From: Lichenostomus cassidix
Taxonomy: Eukaryota; Chordata; Aves; Passeriformes; Meliphagidae
Direction of reading: 5' to 3'
DNA: 64,000 nucleotides
Assembly: GCA_008360975.2 (NCBI GenBank)
Contig: CM039210.1
Span: 4,652,293-4,716,292, forward strand
Shown piece after piece: positions 42,570-52,144 of this stretch. The translations under genes were made by a program, and so were the position numbers. Below the pieces are notes generated by a model. The model saw only the letters and a program-made list of their open reading frames with translations, made no database searches and was not told the DNA's origin. Position 1 is the stretch's first letter. Each line of letters opens with the position of its first letter.

Positions 42570-42617
42570 GTGTTTTTCTCTTTTTTTTTCTCTTTTTTTT
42601 TCTCTTTTTTTTTTTTA
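42570..42617. repeat. Pyrimidine tract (T-runs with C spacers)
   Basis: Tandem CTC plus T8-T12 units on the plus strand (A/G on the ERV-P sense strand), in place of the integrase segment with the catalytic Glu. Confidence 0.8.
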
Positions 42618-43215
42618 AAGTCTGGTTCATTCTCTCTACCCTACCCAAACTTTGTGGGTGCCACGGGGTATGTAATTCCTATTTTATTCCCAAGGCTTGA
42701 GTTATCTGCTGAAATACTCTTTGTAATACTCTTGATGTAAAATGTGTCCCTCTATCTGAGTCTATTCTATTAACCATTCCATACCTGGGAATAATTTGTT
42801 CCATAAGGGTTTTACATACTACATTAGCTGTAGCTCTGACAGTAGGGACTGCTTCTACCCAATGAGTCAAATGGTCTATTATTACCAATAGAAACTTCCA
42901 CCTCTGTACTTGGGGAAGTTCAGTAAAGTCCACTTGGATACTCTGGAATGGTCTCAGAGCTAATTCACGACCCCCTGAGGTCATTTTCTCATTACTTTTT
43001 TATTTACTTTCTGGCAAGTTATGCATTTTTCAGTTACTTGTTTTGCCACTCCAAAGACCCCAATATATCCATAATTCCTTAAAAAATGATCACACAATGC
43101 CTGAGTACCCCAATGAGTATTTTGATGCATATTTTCTAATGTTTTTCTAGTCAGTGGCTTATTAAGCAACTGCCTCCCATCAGAAAGCCTCCACTTCCCA
43201 GACTGATCTTGAATT
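42618..43215 (-). pseudogene. ERV-P integrase N-terminus and core
   Basis: Minus frames 43169-42981 (His-x3-His...Cys-x2-Cys zinc module) and 42984-42679 (core with Val-Asp-Phe-Thr-Glu and Asp-Ser-Asp-Arg-Gly). The first two catalytic Asp residues are present; the Glu region is lost at the pyrimidine tract. The zinc module and core are in different phases (stop near 42981). Confidence 0.85.
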
Positions 43216-43350
43216 TTACTGCTTGAGTATATCCTTCAATCCATAATCTACAGTATCCCAATAATCCAAGTAATCTTCTTACTTCCTTCTTTGAAGAAGG
43301 AGGGGGGAGAGATAAAATCCCTGCAATCCTCTCAGGATTTAGCTTTTGGT
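43216..43350 (-). pseudogene. ERV-P reverse transcriptase fragment
   Basis: About 45 codons with Arg-Arg-Leu-Leu-Gly...Gly-Tyr-Cys-Arg-Leu-Trp-Ile, the connection after the polymerase core. It is joined upstream to gag capsid and downstream to integrase sequence, so two deletions removed nucleocapsid, protease, the polymerase core and RNase H. Confidence 0.8.
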
Positions 43351-43786
43351 TGCCTTTACTTATCCCTCTGATTATTAAATTACGATAATCAATTATATGC
43401 CCCCTCCCTGCCTCCTCGTTGTGATTCCAGTTAGGAGGTGCTATTGGCATCTTCTGGTCTCCTGGGGGACCTTGTATATTATCTCTTTTCCCAAATTCTC
43501 ATTCCAGCAGCTCTAATCATCTGCCTCTCTTCTTGGGAAAATATAATACTCATTATATCTCTTCCCAAGTATAAATATTGGGGCTTAAAAATTGATCTAA
43601 TGTCTCAGCTACACCTATGGGATCCTTTAATAACCCTTTAATTTCCTTCTTAAAATTTCTGTCCTCGGAGAGGTCAGAGGGGCATTTACGAAACTTATGC
43701 CCCCTTGTACTCCCCCTCATGGGGACTTTTCGTAAGGGGAATAAGTTAATTTCGTGACCCCTCCCTTTCTGCTCTTCAATCCCCAT
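43351..43786 (-). pseudogene. ERV-P gag capsid fragment
   Basis: Minus frames 43786-43553 and the start of 43450-43151 look like the first part of a gammaretroviral capsid (Leu-Asp-Gln-Phe-Leu-x-Pro, Tyr-Thr-Trp-Glu-Glu). The major homology region is missing because of the deletion into RT. There is a stop near 43552. Confidence 0.75.
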
Positions 43787-43902
43787 AACCTTAGAGGAGA
43801 GGGACCCTTTTCCCTTGTTTAGGAGTAGTGGCAGGGGAGGGATTATTAAGCTGCCTTTGAGTCCTGACTGAGTTTCTTCTAGTATTCTGATACGGTGCCC
43901 CG

Positions 43903-44454
43903 TTATCGAAATTCGGGGCTACCAGTCAGGGCAAAAGCGGAAGAGGCAGCTGAGTCCTCCAGGGTCATAGAGTTGGGGCCGGAAGTGGATAGGGCAGCCG
44001 GCGGAAACGGAACTACGGCGGGGCGGAAGTAATTTTTACTCCTCTTGTAGCCATGTGGGTAGGAGTGCCGGCTAGAGCTGGGCCGGCCCGGGTCTACCAC
44101 GAGGGCCCCCAGCGTGGATGCAGTAGGATCGGGGGCATAGAGCAGGGCACCCGGCTGAAGCGGGGTCGCCGCGTGCCCGGGAGCCATGGCATTTAAGCCC
44201 GGCGGGACTCCGGCATGTCTGGCTGCTGGAGGCAGAGCAGCGCCCGCCGCACCCTGCACAAACAGTGGTGAGGGTGACTCCGGGGGATCCCAATCTTTCC
44301 TTTCTCCCTTTTTTCCTGAACCTATTTTAATTCCTTTTTGTCCCATTTTTCCTTTTCCTCCCTGGCCCCTTTCTTTCTTCTCACCCATGCCTCTACCTCC
44401 TTTATAGCACAAACAAAAACCCCTTTCCTGTATATTATATCCACCTCCTTTCAA
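43903..44454 (-). pseudogene. ERV-P gag matrix-linker remnant
   Basis: A 183-codon minus frame. The first half is Lys/Gly-rich, the second Pro/Ala-rich, as in the region between matrix and capsid of gamma Gags. It is upstream of the capsid fragment in another phase. I recognise it by place and composition more than by motifs. Confidence 0.5.
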
Positions 44455-44749
44455 ATACCAGAGTTTAAATTAATCACGTTTTTCCATTCATTCACATTCT
44501 CCCACCTTTATTTTCTTATATCATTCATTTTCACTCACAACAATACAATAATAAAGCAATTTTTACTTTTTAACTGATTCCTCACAGATTCTGTGTTTTA
44601 AATAAAATGGTAAACTCTCAAATATGGTCCTTCAGTCCCAGATTCTCTTGGGTCTGCTAACCCACACTTCCCATCCAGAGTACTTTTTTCTCTAGTCTTT
44701 GTGTGGGTTTTACCCTCAATCTGGCAATTTTTCCCTTACTTGGAATTTG

Positions 44750-45035
44750 GGGACTTTTACTCTCGTCCCCTGTCTCCCAGTAGATTTCTACCAGGAATCT
44801 CTGGGTTCCTTTTTCCTTGGGGGTCCAACCCCTCCCTGGGGACCCCTTCCCGGTTAGCCCTCCTAGTAAACCTTACTAGGAAATTCCTGGCTCCTTTTTT
44901 TTTCTAGGGGTCCAACCCCTTCCCTGGGACCCTGTCCCAGTTACCCTCCTAGTAAATTTTTACTAGGAAATTCCTGGCTCCTTTTTTTTCCTAGGGGTCC
45001 AACCCCTTCCCTGGGACCCTGTCCCAGTTACCCCC
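44750..45035 (-). repeat. ERV-P leader minisatellite, about 87-bp unit, three copies
   Basis: Units contain GGTCCAACCCCT at about 44822, 44908 and 44995. Between units lies a palindrome CCTAGTAAA-TT-TTTACTAGG (44949-44968), and a variant (CCTAGTAA/TTACTAGG) near 44862-44880. In retroviral leaders palindromes can serve as dimerisation sites; that role is inference. Confidence 0.7.
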
Positions 45036-45449
45036 GGGGGATCTTTCACTCCTTTTTCCTTATGCTTCGTCTCCTTCCTGGTCGTGTTTCTTGCGAAACA
45101 GCGGAACCGCAGTATCAGATACCCCTCACTCGCTTCGCAAGTCTGGTAGCCAGCCTGCGTCTCACACACACACACAGTCAATCCCCCGTATCCGCCCCTT
45201 CCCAGAAAATACTCACAATCCGTGTTTTCTGTCAGAATCTTCGTGCACGAAAAATTTGTGGGGCTTCCCTGCCGCGGCTTTTTATGGAGCCTTCCCTCTT
45301 TCTTTTGCTTTTATTCGTCCCTTCTTGTTCACGGGATTCCAACCTGCTACCTGCCGGTTCCCGCTGGAAGAAACAGAGCGGGCCGCCGAACTCGGCGGGG
45401 GTACCCTCCCCCGCTCAGAGTCTCCCAGGGTCTTGGAGGCGAGGTGTCG

Positions 45450-45468
45450 ATCCCGGACGAGCTCCCCA
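45450..45468 (-). promoter_or_regulatory. ERV-P primer-binding site, tRNA-Pro-like
   Basis: On the minus strand TGGGGAGCTCGTCCGGGAT, two bases after the 5' LTR. It equals the murine leukaemia virus tRNA-Pro site except for A replacing one G and one extra base. Confidence 0.8.
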
Positions 45469-45470
45469 AT

Positions 45471-45949
45471 TGTGAAAAACAAGGTTCACTCTCCTGTTAG
45501 ATTAAAAAGGTTTAATAAAGGACAATAGGGGACAGATAAAAGCAAAAGGTCAGCGCTGGGTGCTTTGGCATTCAGCCAAAAAAGCACACCTGGTATGGAC
45601 AGAGACACCCTTTACATACTCTTTAGCCTAATGCATATTCATAAACAGTTATACATATTCCTATTTTTCTCCAAACTATTTTGCATGTTCTGGGAACTGA
45701 TCCACCTCCTCGGAGCATGCGCAGTCGTTTCATTGATTCTGTTATCACTCCCAGATTGTAGTTCCTGCAGCGACAGGTGCTGATAGTTGGAGTGTCAGAG
45801 GCAGGGTCCATTTGTGGGATGTTATCCAGTTCAAGCAGACAGTTCAAGCATTCTAATAAAACTATAACAGCCATTTTACTACTATTAAACTCAGCTAGTA
45901 CTAGAAAGAAAGACCTTAGTCATCATTACACAGCAATTTTTCACAACCA
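45471..45949 (-). repeat. ERV-P 5' LTR, shortened (479 bp)
   Basis: It matches the 3' LTR but lacks its first 92 bp. The minus-sense start is TGGTTGTG, and the TSD base G follows at 45950. Confidence 0.88.
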
Positions 45950-46372
45950 GTTCTGAGTTAGAGTCTCGGTGTCCCGCCACCGCGCGGTTTCGGGTTCGAG
46001 TCCCAATTCCTAGCTAAAACGCAATTGCAGAGTGTTTTGGAGTTCAAGTCTCCTGCCTAGGTTACTGTGAAAAGTTTTTTTTAAGCAGAGTTTGCTCCGG
46101 TGCTTTGGAATTTTTGAATGTGTGTGAGTGTACTGTGTGTGTGCAAATTACCTGTTAACTTGTATTTTGCTGGTATTTAAATCTATGCGGGGACGCCTGT
46201 AAAAAAATTAAATAACTTGCTAAGTGTTAAAACATTCTGAATGATTGTAAATTCATTGTGTGTGCTGTTCTCTGCGTGTGCTAATAAGTATACCTCTGCG
46301 ACACCTGTGTGTGTGTAACTGGCATTTGTGAGCCAAAACCCCTCTTTGTGCTGTTTTAGTAGCTACACAATT

Positions 46373-47115
46373 CCATATGAGTTCAAAGTTATCTTCACCT
46401 ACTCGAAAAAGAGGTATACCCAGGAGTTCACCTCTGGGCTGTATTTTGCAAAATTAAAAAAGTTTAAAAGTCACCCTTTAACCCATAAACAGTTAACAAA
46501 ATATTTTAATCGCTGGTAGCCAAGTTATCTATTAAGTAATAAAAAATAGTTTTGCAACGGGTGTTTAGATTCTGATACAATCTTGCAGCTAATGCTATAT
46601 TGCCGAAAAAGAAAAGTAGAATGAAATACCTTACATAGATTTGTTTTGTGAATTGAAAAATTACTTAGATTTATGAAAGAAATGTGGTTTGTTACCTAGA
46701 GAGCCAAAGCAGTCTGTAATACTGCCTTTAAAGAAAGGTAATAGAAGTGAATCTCTGGAATTTGGTTGTTGTAGTAAAGTGTCAAAAGCATGATTCTGTA
46801 GAGAAAGAGATTGAATTTTTAGTTTCCCCTCAAAGAAGAGAAAGGGGGGCAGCTGCCAGGGAGCCTCCTGCAGCATGGGATGAAGAGGGAGCGAGTGGGC
46901 ATGTTAAAGGTGAAAGAATGTTGAGCCCGGTGGCAGGCAAAACCCGAAATGGAGTAAAAGAATAAGAGACAGAAATGGGGAAAGGGGGGTAATTCAAGCC
47001 CCACTCCAAGAAACTGCCGAGAGGCAAAGACCAGTTACTATTAAAATGCTGTTTTTCAGTAGCAGATTTGAGCCCCTAGAAAGAGCTCGTAAAATCATAT
47101 AAAAAAGATCCTAAA
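46373..47115 (+). pseudogene. ERV-B gag 5' fragment
   Basis: It is a decayed copy of the first half of ERV-A gag: the start region (46373), matrix, the cysteine cluster (partly lost near 46770) and the charged linker (open frame 46747-46965). Several indels and stops. It ends near 47110 before capsid. The homologous ERV-A region is 22760-23520. Confidence 0.8.
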
Positions 47116-47118
47116 TAA

Positions 47119-47280
47119 GTGTTAAAACAACTTTTAAATGTCTAATTTGAGTGTGTGCCAATTAGATATTGTTTTAGATGCTTTTTAGGTGTGTTTGCTT
47201 GTTAAAACAATCTTTTAAATGTCTGATTTAAGTGTGTGCCAATTGAGAATTGTTTTAGATGCTTTTGGGTGTGTCTGCTT
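47119..47280 (+). repeat. Tandem duplication, about 85 bp twice
   Basis: 47119-47203 and 47204-47280 share the GTTAAAACAA...TTTTAAATGTCTGATTT...GTGTGTGCCAATT pattern. It bridges the gag fragment and repeat G. Confidence 0.75.
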
Positions 47281-47472
47281 GGGTGAGCTGTTTCAGGCAG
47301 CCAGAAGAGTTGCCTTAGAGGAGATGTCCAAACCAAGCTCTGCCTGCTTGCAGAGAAGAGCAAACAGAACTGGTTATGTTCCAAAATAAAACTACCTAGC
47401 AAAAATATAAAACATTTCCAAAGGGAGGTGAAGGAAGCAGGAATTCATCCTTCTCCCCACTCTGCCATGTGT

Positions 47473-48098
47473 TGCGGTTTAGAGGATGTTGTAGCAGACT
47501 TTACCCTAGAGCTTCTCTACCCAGCCCGGTTCAGCGCCTCAGTGCTCCAAACCCTCTGTCCCAGGGCTGGACACTGCGCTCTCACCGGCCGGGGAGCCAT
47601 AAGGCTAGCTCTGGTTTGTCTGCTTCCACAACCGGCGGTGATAAAGGAGGCGAGGAGGGTCTATGCGTTGTGTCCATGGAAGATGTTTATTCGCATGGTG
47701 CAGCAGAGGCCAACGACCTCCCTGAGGCAGAGATGCCTCGAGGGCGAAGGCCTCACATGCACAGCCACATGTGGAGCATAAACATACGTGGAGCATAGAC
47801 AGCAAGATGGCGGAGGGTAAGGGGTTTTATAGGGAAACAGAGAGGGGCAGGGACAGCACACAGGCCCAGTGACCTCTGGGTACAGGGGAGGTACAGGGGC
47901 GGAGTTAGGAGTACAGGAACCAATAGGGGAAACCCGAGGGAGTGGCCAGGGCCACGTGGGGTTAGGGTACAGGAACCAATAGGGAAAACTGGGGGCGTGG
48001 CTAGGACTGTGTGGAGTAGGGAAGGCAGGACAATAGGTGACAAGTACAGTCGTTAAGAAAGGGGTGTGGGGAACTTGCAGCCATTATCACTATAGACA
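47473..48098 (-). mobile_element. Solo LTR (626 bp) in repeat G
   Basis: Plus strand TGCGG...GACA. TSD TGTGT at 47468-47472 and 48099-48103; copy 2 of G (near 62771) has the empty site. On the minus strand TATAAAA lies near 47830 and AATAAA near 47683, so minus orientation. Confidence 0.87.
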
Positions 48099-49455
48099 TG
48101 TGTTATCATTAAGCAAGTTTGGTATAATGTCATTAATAACTTTGATGTTTGAGTATATTCTCATTAGATCAACAGCTAAGTGTATCCAGACATGAAACAA
48201 GGAGCCACTCAAGCCTCAGAAACAAAAAGAACTGCTGACTTCCCTCACAACTGTGAAATCTATGGCCAAAAACTCCTGTCATGTGAATAAAATCAACTCC
48301 TGACAAAGAAGAACACGAAAGAACCATATTGGACAATATAATAAACAGTTAATCTGTTAAAAGCTGCAATGCCAAAATGAAACACAGTAAATATTTTTTG
48401 CTTTTATGTTTCCAGAATAGTGTTACCCACAGTGTTCCTGGATCAAGTCAGGTATCCTAGCAAAACCTTGTAATAATTGTAACAGGTATGCCTTCAAATG
48501 CAAGAAAGTAAGTAAGACAAAAAGAAAAAAAAGTAGTACTCTTTTTTAAACAAATGCACATAAAACAACAGCCACATTAGTAATTAGCTTATAGACTTGA
48601 ATCTAAATTTGCAAAATTTAAATGTAACCATCTGTAAATCAGACAAAAATAATTTTCTTTAAAATAAAAAAGTTTCAAAAAGATGGCTGGCTTGTCTAGT
48701 CTAACGAAGTGCTAAGACCAAGTAAGTTCTATTAATTGTCATATTTCTAACTGTTGTTGTTAAATGTATATTTGTTTGTCTAGTGTTTAAAAATACTAAG
48801 CCCCACAGAAGAAAGATACTGCCTTTGAAAAATTGCTAAAGATCATAGACCGTTTTGCCAAGGCTCTGCAGCCTAAAGATGCTTTTAAATTTAAAATAGA
48901 AGTTACTATTCATATGAATTCCAGCATGCTTTCCTCTTTCCTTTCTGCTATCTGCTAAAAGGGGAGAGGGGAGAAAATAGTTTAATTAAATCACAAGCAG
49001 AAAAAACTAACAATTCAAGAGTTCTAATCAGTTTATATTTATATGAATTTCAGTGTGCTTTCCTCTTTTCTTTCTGCTCTGTTTGCTAAAACCTCCACCA
49101 AAGTTGAGGAGAATGGTACCCCAATTAAATCACAAATGAGAAACACTATCAGTAGTCCTGATCACTGTCATGAGCCACATGGTTAGTTACCAAACACTGA
49201 AAAAATTATTGGCTCTGAGGCACTTCAAGATGCCTGTGTGTATGGTGTGTGTGTGAGGAGGGGGCAGGTCAGGCCTTGCCCTGGTGAGACAGTGAACTGC
49301 TCCTCACCCCAGAGCATCCCAGCCCTGCAGTGGGGCCAGCCATGGACACAGCAGAGGCAGTATTGCATTCTTCCTATCCCAAACTCGAAAAAACCCAGAA
49401 AGTAATTCCTGCTAAGAAATGGAAAGCCCAAGAAAGTAAAAGAAAATTAACATTC

Positions 49456-49716
49456 TGTCGCTGTTGAGCAGCTAGCAGAGTAATGAATGCATCGGTTCTC
49501 AGTGGCAAGAAGGAATGACCTTTATTGTTTTGATTTCATCACATTTATAGAGTTCTCAAAAGTCACCCAGATTGGTCAGTCAGAAGCCTTCCCCCAGGCC
49601 TGATTGGCCAGGCCTGCACTGCCCAAGTTCTGGGACACTGTTCCAAAACATCCAAACTTTATCTTTATTTACAAAACACAAGAAAACCTCTCATGGGAAA
49701 AACTGTGCTAGCCACA
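49456..49716 (-). mobile_element. Solo LTR-3c (261 bp)
   Basis: Reverse complement of LTR-3a/b. Flanks AACATTC at 49449-49455 and 49717-49723 (a 6-bp TSD plus one matching base). G copy 2 near 63738 shows the empty site. Confidence 0.92.
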
Positions 49717-49770
49717 AACATTCCTCTTAAAAGTTCTATATAACTGCTTTTCTACATGTTCTCTGTCTTT

Positions 49771-49858
49771 CTTCTTTTTTCTTCAAAATATTTCTATATA
49801 TTCTCTATCTTTTTCTTCAAAATATTTCTATATATTCTCTGTCTTTCTCTTCAAAATT
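49771..49858 (+). repeat. Minisatellite, about 36-bp unit
   Basis: Nearly three units of TTCTTCAAAATATTTCTATA plus TTCTCTNTCTTT between repeat G and the ERV-B 3' untranslated region. Confidence 0.75.
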
Positions 49859-49892
49859 TTTAACTAGTATTAGTAAAATCAAGAATTTATGT

Positions 49893-49935
49893 GGAAGTGA
49901 CCTTAAAAATTCAGGTCACTTCCAAAGGGGGGATT
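49893..49935 (+). promoter_or_regulatory. ERV-B hairpin plus polypurine tract
   Basis: Same GGAAGTGACC/GGTCACTTCC stem as ERV-A (49893-49902, 49914-49923) with an 11-nt loop, then AAAGGGGGGATT and the LTR. Confidence 0.85.
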
Positions 49936-50585
49936 TGTTAGAAAATATATCAGGTCAAAAATTTTGTATAACTTTAGTCAAAGGTTTTGTTTGTCTTTAC
50001 CCTGGGAAAAGGAATTTTAGGTTTCTTCCAGGGCATTGCTCCACCAGATGAGGTCTGGTGAACTCAGCATACCAAGAGATTGGGAGTGACCCCGAAGATA
50101 ACCAGAAAGATAAAGACTATTAACAGAACATCCGCCAGGACCTTGTGGTTATCAAGAAGACATGATGGATATCACAAACGGCTACCCCAGACCACCTCCA
50201 GCAGGGCTGAAGACATCCTGGCCCGGAAAAAAGACTGATAAGAAAAACTGAAGAATGAAGAATCTAATTAGCATCAGAGGCAAAGAGATTCGGATTCAAT
50301 AAGAAACTGAATACTGGGAGTTTGCTCAACTTTAGACCAATGAACACTGACCCAATGCTTTCCTATGTATTTTTACTGTATAAAATATCTGAAGAATCGG
50401 GTAAAAGTGTGTATCATGGAATGATTCTCTCTGCACACCCGGGCTATGTGTGGATGAGATGATTTCTGTGGTACATCCTGGCCAGAACAACATCCTGGCC
50501 AGATAATAAAGTAATGCCTTGACTCTCTAACATTAAAATGTTGTTAGAGGGTTTTTGTATTTTTTTTCCCGCAGATTCGGTGACA
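49936..50585 (+). repeat. ERV-B 3' LTR (650 bp)
   Basis: TGTTAG start, GGTGACA end, AATAAAG near 50506. It is a longer variant of the ERV-A LTR with about 200 extra bp in U3 (roughly 50120-50460). TSD TTAA follows. Confidence 0.87.
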
Positions 50586-50865
50586 TTAAGAGGGAGAGGG
50601 GAGTGAAAGAATGGTGTCTGAAAAGCTTATTTTTACTTCTCATTTATCCTCCGACTCTGTTAGGTCACTTTGCAAATCACGTTGCAACTGTAAGTTTTGA
50701 GCCTGTTTGCCCTTTTTCTGTGTGTCCCCTTATCAGTGTCCTATCTCAACTCATGAATCCAGTGTGTGTTTAACAGGTATTTTTTCCCTTCCCTCTCCTG
50801 CATGTCTGCGGCAGGAGAGAGCAGAGGTGTCTGGCATTTAGTCAGGGTCAAACCCTGACAGGCCC

Positions 50866-52060
50866 TGCTCCCCAGCTTCAGTGTAGAGTATGTTTTGCAC
50901 AGCTGGTCCTGTCTGAACAGGCCCAAGAGCTACCACACTAGCTATTTCCTGTTTGATCTGCTCAAAAGCCTGTTGTTGCTCAAGGCCACACTCAAGGTCG
51001 ATCTTCTTCTGTGTCACTCGATAGAGGGAGCCCACAAGCTGACTATAACCTGGAATACACATTCTCCAGAATCCCACAAGGCCCAGGAAAGCTTATATTT
51101 CCTTCTTGTTAGCTGGTGGAGACATAGTTGCTATTTTGTCAACCACCTCTGTAAGCACATGACAGCATCCATCCTGTCATTTTATTCCCAAGAACTGGAT
51201 CTCCTGTGCAGGTCCCTTTACCTTATTTTGTTTTATAGCAAGACCAGGTTTCAGAAGAATTTGGATTATTTCCTATCTCAAAAACTTCTTCTGCTGTATT
51301 GCCCCACACAGTGATATCAATATATTGCAGGTGTTCTGGAGCTCCACCCTTTTCCAGTGCAGCCTGGATCAGTCCACTGCTGATGGTGGGGCTGTGTTTC
51401 TGCTGCTGGGGCAGTCAGTTCCAGGTGTATTGGACACCCCTCCAAGTGAAAGCAAATTGTGGCCTGCACTCTGCCACCAGACGGACTGTGAAAAATGGAT
51501 TAGTGATATCAGTTGTGGCATACATTTGCCTGCTTTTGACTCCAGCTCATATTGAAGTTCCAACGTCTTGTATAGCAGCACTCAGAGGTGGCGTGACTTC
51601 ATTGAGGCCCCAATAGTCTACTGTCAGCCTCCATTCCCCGTTTAACTTTCGCACTGGCCATATGGGGCTGTTGAAGTGTGAGTGGGTTCTGCTGATTACT
51701 ACACGGCACTCCAGTCGATGAATTAGTTCATGGATGGGAGTTACAGAGTCTCGGTGCGATACTGCTGCCGGTGCACTGTCCTGGTAGCAATTGGTACTTT
51801 CTGGGCTTCCACCTGCAGCAATCACACAATGAAGGGATCTTCTGAGAGGCCTGGCAGGGTGGATAACTCTTTGATCTTCTCTGTATTCACAGTAGCTACA
51901 CCAAAAGCCCATCAATACCCTTTTGGATCCTTGAAGTACCCTCTCTCGAGGTAGTTGATGCAAAGGATACAATGGGCCTCCAGGCAAGTCACAACAAGGT
52001 GCTTTTGCCATCTGTCCCCCATTAAGCTCACCTGAGCATCTAATACAGACAACTCCTAGC
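50866..52060 (-). pseudogene. ERV-L protease-RT region
   Basis: Minus-strand ERVL-type Pol in several frames: 52062-51547 (protease end and RT start, Pro-Ile-Trp-Pro-Val-Arg-Lys, Trp-Arg-Leu-Thr-Val-Asp-Tyr), RT middle at 51300-51580, and 51077-50838 (Gly-Phe-Trp-Arg-Met). The catalytic Tyr-Ile-Asp-Asp is altered to Tyr-Ile-Asp-Ile (51313-51324). Many stops. It continues at 35764 across LTR-2b. Confidence 0.82.
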
Positions 52061-52144
52061 ATTCCCCTGTCACTACAGAGATCCAGGTGGGTTCTGCACT
52101 CCTGTGCCTTAGTGGCATCAGTGTAAACTGAGCACCGGTATCTA

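Larger units (their letters stand above)
38121..45949 (-). mobile_element. ERV-P: minus-strand provirus, tRNA-Pro primed
   Basis: LTRs 45471-45949 (5') and 38121-38693 (3'). TSD GTTC lies at 38117-38120 and 45950-45953. Order on the minus strand: primer-binding site, repeat-rich leader, gag fragments, reduced pol, a small extra reading frame, env, polypurine tract. Two internal deletions remove most of gag-pol. LTR-1c is inserted between pol and env. Shared LTR sequence differs at about 8 of 480 sites plus two indels by eye. Confidence 0.88.
37087..46045 (+). repeat. ERV-B leader T-arm-like hairpin array, in three pieces
   Basis: Pieces are 37087-37174, 37942-38120 and 45950-46045, parted by the 37175 LTR and by ERV-P. 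It has the same units as ERV-A with one extra (about 11). CCCAG/CTGGG with loop TTCGAGT is unchanged at 38007-38023; other stems differ, some by G-U-compatible changes (CCGAG/CTTGG). A T8 run follows, as in ERV-A. Confidence 0.72.
47281..49770 (+). repeat. Repeat G, copy 1 (in ERV-B)
   Basis: Non-LTR sequence shared with 62555-63760, interrupted here by solo LTRs at 47473 and 49456. It occupies the place of gag-pol-env in ERV-B. I see no retroviral domain; frames are short. 48440-48800 has about 370 bp not found in the other copy. A segment near 49230-49400 is GT- and GC-rich. Confidence 0.65.
36826..50585 (+). mobile_element. ERV-B: relative of ERV-A with truncated 5' LTR
   Basis: It has a 3' LTR at 49936-50585 but only about 43 bp of 5' LTR (36826-36868), then a primer-binding site, leader array, partial gag and repeat G in place of pol and env, hairpin and polypurine tract. 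TSD TTAA is at 36822-36825 and 50586-50589. It is interrupted by LTRs at 37175, 47473 and 49456 and by ERV-P at 38121. It is non-coding and non-autonomous. Confidence 0.82.
35765..50860 (+). mobile_element. LTR-2b (about 1332 bp), split by ERV-B
   Basis: The left piece is 35765-36825 and the right piece 50590-50860 (ending ACCCTGACA). TSD GGCCC lies at 35760-35764 and 50861-50865, 15 kb apart. It is an inverted relative of 6026-7353, and without ERV-B the length agrees (1332 against 1328 bp). An internal tandem duplication (about 36590-36690 and 36745-36825) contains the ERV-B target TTAA. Confidence 0.88.

Noticed and set aside
43151..43450. A new chimeric gene joining capsid and RT
   Set aside because: It is the by-product of a deletion and runs into frameshifted integrase sequence.
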